Source: JAUVKT01 sp942491535
GTDB taxonomy: Bacteria; Bacteroidota; Bacteroidia; Bacteroidales; VadinHA17
Direction of reading: 5' to 3'
DNA: 64,000 nucleotides
Assembly: GCA_942491535.1 (NCBI GenBank)
Contig: CALOBV010000021.1
Location: 1-64,000 of the forward strand
Shown here: piece after piece, positions 1-9,322 of the stretch
How positions within the stretch are numbered: position 1 is the first letter of the stretch
Layout of the letters: the number at the start of each line of letters is the position of its first letter
Notes under the pieces: generated by a model
The model's input: the letters and a program-made list of their open reading frames with translations, nothing else
The model's database searches: none
What the model was told of the DNA's origin: nothing
Translations under genes and position numbers: made by a program

Positions 1-809
1 TTTTTAAGCTCATCAATCACATCCCAGAATTTATCTTCATCAATAACCGAGTGCAACGAACTCCATCCCTTTTCAGCGAGAGGAAGGATGGTAGGACTTT
101 TTAATACCGGCAGTATGGCTGCCACCTCTTCTATTTTTGAGTCGGGCACATTAAGAAGAATATACTTACTCTTTTTTGCTTTCAGTACCGCCTTGATCCT
201 GAAGAGAAGTCGGTCAAGGATTAATGTCTTTTCCCCGGTCAAGCATCTTACTGCTGGCCAGGACAGCCTCTGAATCGAGTATCCTGAAGCTTTCTTTCAG
301 GCCATTCTTAAAAAGGGTTGATCCTGAACTTACAATATCGCAGACTGCATCTGCAAGTCCGATATTGGGAGCTATTTCTACCGAGCCCGATATAATGTGT
401 ATATCTGCTTTAATATTATTCGAGTTCAGGAATTTGTTTAGTGTAACGGGATAAGATGTAGCTATTTTCTTTCCATTAAACCACTCCATGTTATTTGCCT
501 TGGCATTTTTTGGAACGGCCAGCGATACCCTGCACCTGGAAAAACCAAGTTTTTCGACTACCACGATCTCCTTCTCCTTTTCAATAAGAAGGTTTTCTCT
601 CCGATAATAGCAATGTCGGCCACACCATCTTCGAGGTACTGGGGTATGTCTGAATTGCGCAGGTATAGTAGTTCAACGGGGAAATTACTAACACTAACTT
701 TAAGCTGATCTTTTCCATTATTAATGGATATTCCACAGTCTTTAAGCAGTTTCAGGGAATCTTCGTGCAGACGTCCGCTCTTTTGTATTGCAATTTTTAG
801 TTTACTCAT
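1..809 (-). pseudogene. hisG: ATP phosphoribosyltransferase HisG, frameshifted, 3' end outside the window
   Basis: HisG catalyses the first step of histidine synthesis, joining ATP and PRPP. The protein starts MSKLKIAIQKSGRL at 809 and has the family segments ADIAIIGE, RVSLAVPKNAK, GSVEIAPNIGLADAVCDIVSSG and SKYILLNVP. The C-terminal part, with PTILPLAEKGWSS, runs off the left edge and indicates the long form with a regulatory domain. Two lesions break the frame. Near 590-600 the reading GENLLIEKEKE is recovered only after removing two bases of a GAGAGA run or adding one. Near 230 an extra G in GGGG turns DREKTLI into DRGKDINP-stop. An intact histidine leader and attenuator lies upstream, so the gene is probably the first of a his operon. 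Whether the lesions are real or sequencing errors cannot be told from the window. The identity is secure. Confidence 0.9.
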
Positions 810-843
810 TTTTTTAAATAGTGTCTGAGTAAACCGGAGGGAT

Positions 844-875
844 AAAAAAACCCGCCTGATTACTCAGACGGGTTT
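844..875 (-). terminator. his operon attenuator (intrinsic terminator upstream of hisG)
   Basis: On the minus-strand RNA a 12-bp stem (AAACCCGUCUGA with UCAGGCGGGUUU, loop GUAA) is followed by a run of U. One pair is G-U in this orientation but would be A-C on the other strand, which fixes the direction. It lies between a His-rich leader peptide and hisG, the arrangement of a translation-coupled attenuator. Confidence 0.85.
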
Positions 876-904
876 GGAATATTTTTATGTATTAATTACA
901 TATA

Positions 905-967
905 TCACTTCCATATCGCCTGAGGGCAATTATGAACGTGATGATGATGTAATCTTGTCTTATTCAT
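905..967 (-). CDS. Histidine leader peptide (20 aa, HHHHVH)
   Basis: This short reading frame begins ATG at 967 and encodes MNKTRL-HHHHVH-NCPQAIWK before TGA. Five of six consecutive codons specify histidine. It ends about 30 nt before the attenuator stem and about 95 nt before hisG. Ribosome stalling at the His codons when charged tRNA-His is scarce would be expected to favour an antiterminator fold, as in enterobacterial hisL. That mechanism is inferred from the family model. The peptide, terminator and hisG order are seen directly. The frame is intact although hisG itself is broken. Confidence 0.85.
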   Translation of the reverse strand: MNKTRLHHHHVHNCPQAIWK

Positions 968-984
968 ATCTTTTTTAAGAGCTA

Positions 985-1014
985 CAAAGATTGTAAGATT
1001 ATTTAGATTAACAA
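985..1014 (-). promoter_or_regulatory. Probable Bacteroidota-type promoter of the his leader
   Basis: On the minus strand TTG (1014-1012) is followed after about 20 nt by AATCTTTG (992-985), one base from the Bacteroidota -7 consensus TAnnTTTG. It lies 18 nt upstream of the leader-peptide ATG. The match is by eye. Confidence 0.5.
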
Positions 1015-1030
1015 GCCTGTATATATTTAT

Positions 1031-2655
1031 TTAATGTTTTTATACATTTCATCTCTTTTCTCCTTAATGCTATCGTCACTTATATAATCATCATAATCCA
1101 TCAACTTATCAATGATTCCATTCGGTGTTAGTTCGATGATCCGGTTGCTGACTGATTGAATGAAGGCATGGTCATGGGATGACATAAAAATATTACCCGG
1201 ATACTTGATCAGGTTATTATTAAAGGCCTGAATTGATTCCAGGTCGAGATGGTTTGTAGGAGTGTCAAGAACCAGTACTTAGCATCCGTGAGCATCGTCC
1301 TTTGATGAGTCCTTGAGCACATCTCATTTTCTCACCACCCGATAATACCTCAACTCTTATGTATACATCCTCTCCTGCAAACAGCATCTTACCAAGGTAG
1401 CCCCGGATATAGAACTCGGTGGTGTCGCTTGTAAATTGGCAAAGCCAGTCAAACAGTGTCAGCTCGCTCCTGAAATAATCAGAATTGTCTAATGGCAAAT
1501 ATGCAGAGGTAATCGTTTGTCCCCACTGATAAGTTCCGGTATCGGCTTTCCTGTTCCCGATAATTATCTCAAAAAAGCTTGTCATTGCCGTGGATCTTTT
1601 GATAAGAAAACAATCTTATCACCCTTATTGGCATAAAACTCCACATCCTTAAACAAGACAGTTCCATCAATACTTGCACTCAATCCGGTAACATCAAGAA
1701 TCCGGTTGCCAGCTTCTCTGCTGGGCTTAAAAATAATACCCGGGTATTTCCTTGTTGACGGTTTAATATCCTCAATATTCAACTTCTCAATCCATTTTTT
1801 TGCGGCTGGTGGTTTGTTTCGATTTGGCAACGTTGGCGCTGAACCTGGCGATAAATTCCTGCAGCTCCTTTTCCTCTCTTCCGCCTTTTTGTTCTGATTC
1901 TGTTGCTGCCTTAATGCCAATTGACTGCTTTCATACCAGAAAGCTGTATTACCGGCAAACATTTGCATATTGCCAAAATCAATATCAACCGTATGTGTAC
2001 TTACTGCGTCTAGAAAGTGCCTGTCGTGCGAGACAACCAGTACAGTATTTTCATAGTTACAAAGGTAACTCTCAAGCCACCTTACCGTTTCGAGGTCGAT
2101 GTCATTGGTTGGCTCATCGAGTAACAGATTATCCGGATTTCCAAAAAGAGCCTGGGCCAGCAAAACTCTGACCTTTTGTTTACCACTCATATCTTTCATC
2201 AGAGTATAATGGAACTCCTCCTTTATACCTAGTTCGCTCAGCAGGGTGGCTGCATCGCTTTCTGCATTCCAACCATCCATATCTGCAAATTGCTCTTCCA
2301 GTTCAGCTGCTCTTATTCCATCCGCTTCTGAAAAATCGGGTTTAGCATATATTGCATCCTTTTCCTGCATAATATTCCAGAGTTTCTGGTGTCCCTTTAT
2401 CACAGTGTTGAAGAACTGAAAATTCATCAAAGGCAAAGTGATCCTGGCTTAAAACTGACAGTCTTTCGCCGGGGCCCAAGCTAATCAGGCCGGAAGTGGC
2501 ATCAATTTCTCCTGAAATGGCCTTTAATAAAGTTGATTTCCCGGCACCATTTGCCCCGATGATACCATAGCAGTTCCCAGCAGTGAATTTCAATTTACAC
2601 TCTGAAAAAGTATTTGTTTGCCAAATTGTATTCTTAAGTCTTCGACTGTAATCAT
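1031..2655 (-). pseudogene. ABC-F family ATPase (ribosome protection/translation factor type), multiply frameshifted
   Basis: The conceptual protein is about 540 residues, the usual length of ABC-F proteins, which have two ABC domains, no membrane segments and act on the ribosome. It starts MITVEDLRIQFGKQILF at 2655. The first Walker A is GANGAGKST and the first Walker B region is NLLLDEPTNDIDLETVRWLE. The second half has LSGGEKMRC and LVLDTPTNHLDLES. At least five frame changes are needed: near 2597 (T missing in AAATTG), near 2420, near 1585, and two close together near 1265-1285 in front of the second Walker B. A TGA therefore interrupts the frame about 20 codons after the start. The second domain has DTPTNH where many relatives have DEPTNH. 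As written it cannot be translated as one protein. Confidence 0.85.
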
Positions 2656-2689
2656 TTGATTCTATTAGTGTTATTCAAAAAGGCTGCAA

Positions 2690-2832
2690 AGGTAGTGATA
2701 AAAAAAGACAAAAAGACCTAAAGACAAAAGGCTAGAAGAGCATACAAGGCGAAGACAAAAGGTAAAAGATAAGATAGAGAAGTGAGAGTGGGTAGAAGGG
2801 CGCAGACGGAAGACCAGGGCAGAGAAAAGAAA
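2690..2832 (+). repeat. Purine-rich degenerate short-unit tract
   Basis: The non-coding gap between two minus-strand genes is filled with loosely repeated 6-9 nt units such as AAAGACAAAA, GGTAAAAGAT and AGACAAAAGG. No reading frame of interest is present. Related tracts occur at 5430-5490, 9263-9322, 19540-19777 and 25557-25760, always between genes. Confidence 0.6.
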
Positions 2833-3780
2833 TTACTGCATTCTAAACAGGTCTGCTTCGGCGGCAATGGTTCCAAATGCTGCCCAGATGCCTTTATCAA
2901 CAAGTGATGTAAATATTTCCTTTGCTTTTTCTATATCCCCGTTATAGTAGTACCAGTTACCAAGGCCATAGACGATTGCATTATTGGCTGTTGACATCTC
3001 GCCTGCCTCGCCGATAAGTTCAGCTTCACTTATCTCACCCTTATAGAACAGTAAAAGATTATGGTATGACATATTCTCGAATACATCCATATCTGCTGAA
3101 ATTGGGTCGAGTATCTTAAGAGCCTCCTCGTCTTTCCCCAAACGCTTAAGTATCATATATACCCAGTGAGACGAAGCGACGAACATATCCGGATTATCAG
3201 AAATTTCTCTGCAATTGCTGAACCCGCGCAGGGCCTTATCCATATCATCAACCAGGTAATATGCTAGTCCCAGGTGATACCAGATATTCCTGTGGGTAGT
3301 TGATACCGGTGTATTCCTTGCATTAGGTATTCCATCCGGTTCGACCTGGTCTTCTGTCCCGGCAATAAGTTCTGCTGCCTTCTCAAGATCAGTAATAGCC
3401 TTATCAAACTGACGAAGGCTTATATACCTGTGCCCCCTGTGCCTGTACATCCTGGCATCACCGGGAAATTTCTTTATTCCTTCGGTAAATATTTCAATAG
3501 CAGCTTTGTAATCACCCAGGTAAGCCATTCTGCGACCTTTCCATATAAGCGCGTCAGGATTATCGGGATCTGCAAGATAAGTCTGGTTGGCCCTGATATA
3601 ATTATTAATCCTGGTAGAATCTTTTTCCTGGTCCGGCTGATTTGAAATAAGTTCAGTACCAAGTAATGATATTCCCTGGACTGTATCGATCAGTATAGTA
3701 TCCTGAGCTGTTTCTGAATTTTTGTTATTGCATGAGACCATGATGATGAGCAGAAGAATAAGCGGTATAAGATGCTTCAT
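2833..3780 (-). CDS. TPR-repeat lipoprotein
   Basis: A 315-residue protein with a lipoprotein signal (MKHLIPLILLLIIMVSC, lipidated Cys at 17), so probably anchored in the periplasm or outer membrane. Tetratricopeptide-like helical pairs follow: residues about 70-105 (NPDALIWKGRRMAYLGDYKAAIEIFTEG), 105-140 (DARMYRHRGHRYISLRQFDKAITDLEKA) and 165-200 (WYHLGLAYYLVDDMDKALRGF), with further copies near the C-terminus. TPR domains bind other proteins, and no catalytic motif is seen. The gene is intact even though both neighbours are frameshifted. Its partner and role are unknown. Confidence 0.8.
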   Translation of the reverse strand: MKHLIPLILLLIIMVSCNNKNSETAQDTILIDTVQGISLLGTELISNQPDQEKDSTRINNYIRANQTYLADPDNPDALIWKGRRMAYLGDYKAAIEIFTEGIKKFPGDARMYRHRGHRYISLRQFDKAITDLEKAAELIAGTEDQVEPDGIPNARNTPVSTTHRNIWYHLGLAYYLVDDMDKALRGFSNCREISDNPDMFVASSHWVYMILKRLGKDEEALKILDPISADMDVFENMSYHNLLLFYKGEISEAELIGEAGEMSTANNAIVYGLGNWYYYNGDIEKAKEIFTSLVDKGIWAAFGTIAAEADLFRMQ

Positions 3781-3911
3781 AGGTAGAGATTAATGGTTTA
3801 AGCAAACTTATAAAAAATAAGTTCCAATTCTGATATATAGCATTATATATGCTATCCGAGGACCTAAGCTTATTTCAACTTTTTCCCTATTTTGTGCGTT
3901 TATATATTATT

Positions 3912-5429
3912 ATGACGAAAGATAAAGGAGTAAATAATAAGGGAATACTTGGATTAATTGAGAGGGGCGGAAATGCACTGCCTCACCCGGCCAGTTTATT
4001 TGGGATTCTCGCACTTACGGTTCTTGTATTATCATTGGTAGGCTACCTGCTTCACTGGCACGCAATCCACCCGGCTACCGGCGAAACAGTAAATACCATT
4101 AATCTTCTTTCAAAAGAAGGTCTTCACAGGATTCTGCTCGACATGGTAGATAATTATACCGGTTTTGCTCCGCTGGGGATTGTTATGGTAGCACTTCTTG
4201 GGATAGGGATTGCTGAGAGCAGTGGTCTTATAAGTGCATCTATAAGGCTGCTTGTAGTAAAAGGCCCCTGCAAGTATGTTAACTTTTGTAATAGTACTTG
4301 CGGGTATTTTGTCAAATATTGCCTCAGACCTTGGATATGTTCTTATTATTCCTCTTGGAGGGATAATATTTCACTCAGTAGGACGACATCCAATAGCCGG
4401 TCTGGCTGCAGCTTTTGCCGGTGTATCAGGTGGTTTCAGTGCAAACCTTCTGATCGGGACTATTGATCCATTGCTTGCTGGTATATCTACAGAGGCTGCC
4501 AGGATACTTGATCCTGATTATTATGTGCTGCCAACAGCCAATTACTTCTTTATGCTTGTTTCAACCTTTATGCTGTCTATTGTCGGAACCTGGGTTACCC
4601 ACCGCTTTGTTGAACCTAAACTGGGAGAGTATAAGGGTGATGTTCCAAAAGAAGCGCTTGACGGATTGAATACGAAGGAGAAGAAGGGACTTAAATGGGT
4701 TACTATATCAACCCTTGGATTTGTTCTCTTCTGGCCGCCGGCCTGATACCTGAAAACGGGTTATTAAGAGGACCGGATGGAACAATATTTACCTCACCGG
4801 TACTAAAAGGCTTTATAGGAGTTCTGTTTATTATGGCAGCAGTACTGGGTATTGTTTATGGTAGTATTACAGGCAAATTTAAGAACGATTCGGATGTTGT
4901 TAAAGGCATGGTGGAAAGTTTTAAAACCCTTGTCGCCTTCCTGGTTCTTGTTTTTTTTGCCGCTCAGTTCGTTGCTTATTTTAAGTGGAGCAATCTTGGT
5001 CTTATCGTTGCTATCCAGGGAGCTGACTTTCTCAGGAACCTCGATATTGGATTAATTCCACTGGTAATTTTGTTTATTTTATTATCAGGACTTATAAATA
5101 TGTTTATGGGGTCAGCCTCAGCCAAGTGGGCGATACTGGGTCCCGTTTTTATACCTATGTTTATGTTGCTTGGTTATTCACCTGAATTATCGCAGGTTGT
5201 ATTCAGAATAGGAGATAGTGTTACCAATATGATATCACCAATGATGAGCTTCTTTGCCCTGATAATTGTATACTACGAGAAATATGACAAGAAGGCCGGA
5301 ATTGGTACTCTGATGTCGACAATGATCCCGTTTACAACAGTGTTTTTTATATCCTGGTCGCTTCTGCTTATAGGGTGGATACTTCTCAACCTGCCACTGG
5401 GGCCGGGTGCAGGGCTTTATTATGGGTAA
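3912..5429 (+). pseudogene. abgT: AbgT-family transporter (p-aminobenzoyl-glutamate type), two frameshifts
   Basis: The conceptual product is about 505 residues, matching the AbgT family (E. coli AbgT about 510), integral inner-membrane secondary transporters of aminobenzoyl-glutamate or related solutes. The start at ATG 3912 (MTKDKGVNNKGILG) is preferred over an upstream ATG at 3849 because the family begins near a GN-LPHP motif, here ERGGNALPHPASLFG. Family segments are SGLISASIR, GVSGGFSANLLIGTIDPLLAGIS, NMFMGSASAKWAILGPVFIPMF and RIGDSVTNMISPMMSFF. Frame breaks lie near 4262 (extra G, expected KAPASMLTFV) and near 4730 (one base missing, expected VLLLAAGLIPENG). The substrate cannot be predicted. 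The gene is not translatable as written. Confidence 0.88.
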
Positions 5430-5490
5430 GGGCGAAGAGGTAAGAGGCAAGAGGCAAGAGCAAAGGGGTAAGAGCAAAGGGGTAAGGGCT
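5430..5490 (+). repeat. Purine-rich short-unit tract after abgT
   Basis: Imperfect tandem units AAGAGGC and GAGCAAAGGGGTAA repeat directly after the abgT stop codon. This is the same kind of tract as at 25557-25760. Confidence 0.6.
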
Positions 5491-5496
5491 AAGAAT

Positions 5497-5565
5497 GTCA
5501 TCCCGAGCGAAGAGAGGGATCTATATTTGAATTGTTAATAGATTTCTCACTACGTTCGAAATGAC
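5497..5565. repeat. REP-like imperfect inverted repeat
   Basis: Two 26-nt arms (5497-5522 and 5540-5565) are imperfect reverse complements, beginning GTCATCCCGAGCGAAG and ending CGTTCGAAATGAC, with an AT-rich spacer. Palindromes of this kind (GTCAT..GAGCGAAG) are familiar dispersed intergenic elements in bacteria. Only one copy was noticed in this window. Confidence 0.65.
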
Positions 5566-5596
5566 AAATTCCGAAAACCGAACTTTGAAAAACAGC

Positions 5597-5971
5597 TCAG
5601 GCTTTCTTCTTAAGTATCAGGAGCACTATTATACAGATACGGGCAACGATAAATACAATTGTACCCGTAAGTATAGTTAGAAGGGCAATTTTAAGTCCTC
5701 CGGCAAAGAATATTGAGTGCTATATCCTGTGCGGCTGAAATAGCATCAAAACCGGTAATAAGACCGATTGTATGTCCCAGCATACCTCAGGCAGCCGTAA
5801 GCCAACCGAATGATTTAAGATATTCAATAGTATCATCATACTTATCCTTTCTTACTAAAGCTATTATAAAAAAGGCGGGGATAACAAAGAGCATAGATCG
5901 CCATCGGGTACATAAAAGAAGGGACCTCCTTCGTTTAATTTTGTGATAATTTTTGTGATAATAGCTGACAT
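5597..5971 (-). pseudogene. MotA/TolQ/ExbB-like small membrane protein, broken
   Basis: Reading across the breaks gives about 124 residues: MSAIITKIITKLNEGGPFF, a hydrophobic helix AIMLFVIPAFFIIALV, the loop RKDKYDDTIEYLKSFGWLTAA, then GMLGHTIGLITGFDAISAAQDIA and FAGGLKIALLTILTGTIVF, ending in a third helix and LKKKA. The G-x-x-GHTIGLI and AGGLK..L.T..G..VF patterns are those of the MotA/TolQ/ExbB proton-channel domain. Three lesions are seen: a frame change after residue about 20, a TGA at 5789-5787 where the family usually has Trp, and another frame change near 5715. No ExbD/TolR partner is nearby. The family assignment rests on pattern alone. Confidence 0.6.
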
Positions 5972-6206
5972 AATTTTGGGTTTTAATTATTACTGTTTCA
6001 AATATAAACCACAAAACAATTGAGGATTTCTTTTTGCGACAGATTGATAATTAATATCTTGTTGTTGCAATTTTAGTGCTTTAAATTGAAAATTTGACAG
6101 ATTATCTGTTATAAGCGCTTTAATTTGTGTATTTGGTCGACAAAAAACGGACCTGCCTAAGAATTTTATTAGTATTGCCTATTGTTAACCCGGATTTAAG
6201 ATAAAA

Positions 6207-7274
6207 GTGAGAGATAAAAAATATAGAAAGTATTTAACAATTCTGCTTCATATCCTTTTATGGGTTTTTGTCTGGTTTTTCTTCAGATACTTTTTCAGTT
6301 ATAATTCTGACGACAGAGCCTATGTAAATTGGTTTTCAAGCTTCCTTCTTCCTTTAACAATGGGTGCTACCTATATGATGACATACCATCTTATCCCTAA
6401 ATATCTCTTAAATAAGGATTATAGAAGATTTGCCATCTACAGTTTTTATCTTTTTGTTGTTACCTCATATATTATTGCGCTGATCTTATACGGCTTTCTA
6501 ATATTCTTTCTTGATCTGAAAATCAGCCAGATGCCACCGATGAGCAAAAATTTTACATTTATTTTAATACTGGTTTTCCTGGTGGTGGGAGCGGTTAGTT
6601 CTATTACAATACTGAATCAGAACTTTAAGAATATATCCAGGAATAAAGAACTTCAGAATAAAATTCTTGCAACACAACTCGAGCTGAAAGAACAGGAGCT
6701 ATACCATCTCAAGAGCCAGATTCATCCTCATTTCTTATTCAATACCCTTAATACCATTTATGGTATGGCGATTAAGCAATCGCAACAAACGCCTGAGCTG
6801 ATTCTCAGACTCTCAAACCTGCTTGACTATATTTTATACCAGGTGAGTAAGCCAAGAGTTAGCCTGAAGGAAGAGTTGTTGCATATTGAAGAATATATTG
6901 AGCTTGAAAAAATTAGATTTAAGGATACTCTGTCTGTTAAGTTTACCTGTGATGATATAGGCGAAAATATTGAAATAGCACCCATGCTTCTAATACCTTT
7001 TGTTGAAAATGCCTTCAAGCATGGGAGTATAAGGGATGGATTTCTCAGGATAGATATCGAAGTCAGGCTTATGGGCGATCAACTTGAGCTTGAAATAAGG
7101 AATTCTGCAATAGCCAATAACGGTAATAATGAAAAGGGGATAGGACTGAGTAATATCAGGAAGAGACTGGATTTGCATTATACTGATAATTATGAACTGG
7201 TGCAGGAATACAAAAACGACTCTTTCAATGTATATTTGAAGATAAAGAACCTTAGAAAAATAATCGATGTCTGA
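6207..7274 (+). CDS. LytS-type sensor histidine kinase
   Basis: A 355-residue inner-membrane kinase of the LytS/YehU (His_kinase) family. Four hydrophobic helices occupy residues about 8-135, followed by a short coiled stretch. The phosphoacceptor region HPHFLFNTLN is near residue 173, and the HATPase part carries PFVENAFKHG and GIGLSNIRKRL. There is no separate HisKA domain, as usual for this family. The start is GTG at 6207, whose next codons give RDKKYRKYLTILL. The stop overlaps the next gene, a LytTR regulator, by 8 bp, so the two form a two-component system. The signal is unknown, as there is no extracytoplasmic domain of any size. Confidence 0.9.
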   Translation: MRDKKYRKYLTILLHILLWVFVWFFFRYFFSYNSDDRAYVNWFSSFLLPLTMGATYMMTYHLIPKYLLNKDYRRFAIYSFYLFVVTSYIIALILYGFLIFFLDLKISQMPPMSKNFTFILILVFLVVGAVSSITILNQNFKNISRNKELQNKILATQLELKEQELYHLKSQIHPHFLFNTLNTIYGMAIKQSQQTPELILRLSNLLDYILYQVSKPRVSLKEELLHIEEYIELEKIRFKDTLSVKFTCDDIGENIEIAPMLLIPFVENAFKHGSIRDGFLRIDIEVRLMGDQLELEIRNSAIANNGNNEKGIGLSNIRKRLDLHYTDNYELVQEYKNDSFNVYLKIKNLRKIIDV

Positions 7275-7986
7275 AAAAATTCAATGTATAATAGTTGATG
7301 ATGAGCCGGTAGCAAGAGATATCCTTGAGAATCTTCTGTCAAGAATTGATTCTATCGTTTTAGTGGGATTATGCAGGAATGCTCTTGAGGCGTTCAATAT
7401 TATTAGTGAAAGAAAAGTTGACCTGGTATTTCTTGATATTAATATGCCTGATATTTCCGGATTATCATTCGCAAAATCTATTAACAGTGATATTAAGATT
7501 ATTTTTACTACGGCTTACCGGGAATATGCGGTCGAAGGTTTTGATCTTAAAGCGGTTGACTATCTGCTGAAGCCAATTTCTTTTGAAAGACTGTTTCAAT
7601 CAATCAATAAGTACAGGGAACAGGTTTTGCCGGATAAAGCAATGGTTAATAATGATGCAGAGTCGGGTAAAAACGATTATTTTTTTGTTAGATCAGACAG
7701 GAAAATGATCAGGATATCGTTTGATAATATACTATATATTGAAAGCCTGAGCGATTATATTAAGATAAACCTAAGGGATAAGTCGGTAGTAACAAGGGAG
7801 ACAATAACCAGCATTGAGGCAAAACTGCCGAAGAATGAATTTATAAGGACTCATAGATCATTTATTGTATCTAAAAAATTTGTTGATTCCTTTACAAATG
7901 AATTTGTTGAGATTGGCTCCAGCCAGATTCCGATTAGCAGAACGTATAAGGATGAAGTTCTCAGTAAACTTGACGCGAAAATATGA
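7267..7986 (+). CDS. LytTR-family response regulator
   Basis: A 239-residue regulator. The receiver domain (about 5-120) has VDDEPVA, the phosphorylatable Asp in LDINMPDISG, a Thr in FTTAY and Lys in LLKPI. The C-terminal LytTR DNA-binding domain (about 135-238) has FVRSDRKMIRI, YIESLSDYIKI and the typical RTHRSFIVS near the end. It follows the LytS kinase with an 8-bp overlap and overlaps the next gene by 4 bp (ATGA), giving a three-gene operon whose last member is a dimethylargininase-like enzyme. The regulator may control that gene or the membrane genes upstream. Confidence 0.92.
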   Translation: MSEKIQCIIVDDEPVARDILENLLSRIDSIVLVGLCRNALEAFNIISERKVDLVFLDINMPDISGLSFAKSINSDIKIIFTTAYREYAVEGFDLKAVDYLLKPISFERLFQSINKYREQVLPDKAMVNNDAESGKNDYFFVRSDRKMIRISFDNILYIESLSDYIKINLRDKSVVTRETITSIEAKLPKNEFIRTHRSFIVSKKFVDSFTNEFVEIGSSQIPISRTYKDEVLSKLDAKI

Positions 7987-8747
7987 GATTCAGGAATGCA
8001 ATTGTAAGGAAGCCGGGTAGAAGTATTGTTGATGGGATCAGCACTGCCGGACTGGGCAGACCGGATTATGAAAAAGCGTGTAAACAACACTCAGAATATG
8101 TAAATGCACTTGACCTTTGCGGACTGGATGTTTTGATTCTTGAAGCTAATGAAGAGTTTCCCGATTCTGCTTTTATTGAAGATGTAAGCCTGCTGACTAA
8201 GAACTGTGCAATAATTACCAAGCCTGGTGCTCCGTCGCGGAAGGGGGAGACACGATATATGGAAGAGTTGCTCAACGACTACTATTCAGACATATACGAA
8301 ATTAATGATCCGGGAACAGTCGAAGCCGGAGATATTATGATGGTTGGCGATCATTTTTATATCGGAATTTCAGCGCGCACAAATATTGAGGGAGCAAGGG
8401 AGATTATAAAATTGCTCCAGGATCATGGAATGACCGCATCGACAGTGGAGCTTAATAAGGTTCTCCATCTTAAGACCGGTGTCTCCTACCTTGAGAATAA
8501 TAAACTACTCGCCTGCGGAGAATTTATTACTAAATCGGAATTTCAGGGATTTGATATAATTGAAGTGGATAAAGATGAGGCTTATGCCGCAAACTGTATA
8601 TGGGTAAATGATAATGTAATTGTTCCAAAATCCTATCCTAAAACAAAGAAGAAAATAGAGGATGCGGGATACAGGGTTCTGGAGCTTGATATGTCAGAGT
8701 TCAGAAAACTGGATGGTGGTTTAAGCTGTCTCTCTCTCAGGTTTTAG
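7983..8747 (+). CDS. Dimethylargininase / arginine deiminase-fold amidinohydrolase
   Basis: A 254-residue enzyme of the DDAH family, which hydrolyses methylated arginines or related guanidino compounds to citrulline plus an amine. It has the DDAH-type N-terminus MRFRNAIVRKPGRS, the substrate-loop segment DSAFIEDVSLL, an acidic VEAGDIM motif, the catalytic His in LHLKTGVSYLE (H162) and the nucleophilic Cys in GGLSCLSLRF (C249) near the C-terminus. All catalytic positions are present and the length is normal. It overlaps the LytTR regulator by 4 bp and is therefore co-transcribed. The physiological substrate could differ from dimethylarginine. Bacterial homologues are often annotated as N(omega)-dimethylarginine dimethylaminohydrolase. 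Confidence 0.88.
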   Translation: MRFRNAIVRKPGRSIVDGISTAGLGRPDYEKACKQHSEYVNALDLCGLDVLILEANEEFPDSAFIEDVSLLTKNCAIITKPGAPSRKGETRYMEELLNDYYSDIYEINDPGTVEAGDIMMVGDHFYIGISARTNIEGAREIIKLLQDHGMTASTVELNKVLHLKTGVSYLENNKLLACGEFITKSEFQGFDIIEVDKDEAYAANCIWVNDNVIVPKSYPKTKKKIEDAGYRVLELDMSEFRKLDGGLSCLSLRF

Positions 8748-8774
8748 CCTGGCTCTCCACACTGAACTTTTTTA

Positions 8775-9262
8775 TTAATAATATTTTCCTGTTTCAGGAT
8801 TTCTCCTGATCTCGTTATATGGTTTAACAATACCATGCATTGCTATATATACCCCGTCGTCAAGAAGATTGGCCGTAGCAATTGCTGATCCCAGGTTTAT
8901 TGCTGCATCTGAATTACTGAATCTTTCCGGCCTCATAGCTCCGGTAATTACAATAAGTTTGTCAGCTAATTCTTCAGTCAGATATAACTGGCTGTTTCAA
9001 CCATTGTATCGGTACCATGAGTTATAATAATCTTATTACTCTCAAGATGATTTATCATATCAGCCAGCTTCTGGCGGTCATTATCATCTATTTCAAGGCT
9101 GTCTTTCTGAAAACAAGTTAATATTTCATATTCAAATGAAGGGTTTAGTCTTTCCAGTAATCTAATTGTAGCGGGCTCCCCAAATTCAAAAGCCCATCCC
9201 TTTGTTGTATGGGGATAGTCTTTATCAATTGTTCCCCCGGTCTGAATAAATGTTATTTTCAT
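8775..9262 (-). pseudogene. Short asparaginase-like protein, one frameshift
   Basis: Across the break the product is about 162 residues. It matches the N-terminal domain of type I asparaginases: the catalytic Thr in QTGGTID near residue 11, and the second catalytic motif THGTDTMVETA near residue 85. The rest, LTEELADKLIVITGAMRPERFSNSDAAINLG, shows the conserved P-x-R-F-S-x-S-D pattern, and the protein ends NPETGKYY. Stand-alone N-domain proteins of this length are known, so the missing C-terminal domain is probably normal. The frame breaks near 8983, where TATAT appears in place of TAT (two extra bases, or one missing). It is convergent with the dimethylargininase gene. Confidence 0.8.
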
Positions 9263-9322
9263 GATAATAAGGCATAAGGCTTAGGGCGCAAGGCATAGGG
9301 CCTTGACCATAAGCAGTTAAAG
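9263..9322 (+). repeat. Short-unit intergenic tract (AAGGCATAGGGC units)
   Basis: The gap holds imperfect repeats of AAGGCATAAGG, AGGGCGCAAGGCATAGGG. It resembles the other purine-rich tracts in this window. No other signal is seen. Confidence 0.5.

Noticed and set aside
5787..5789. In-frame TGA at a Trp position of the ExbB-like gene, suggesting a code in which TGA means Trp
   Set aside because: TGA ends many intact genes here, e.g. the LytTR regulator and DUF2797 genes, and the same small gene has frameshifts. A nonsense change or error is simpler.
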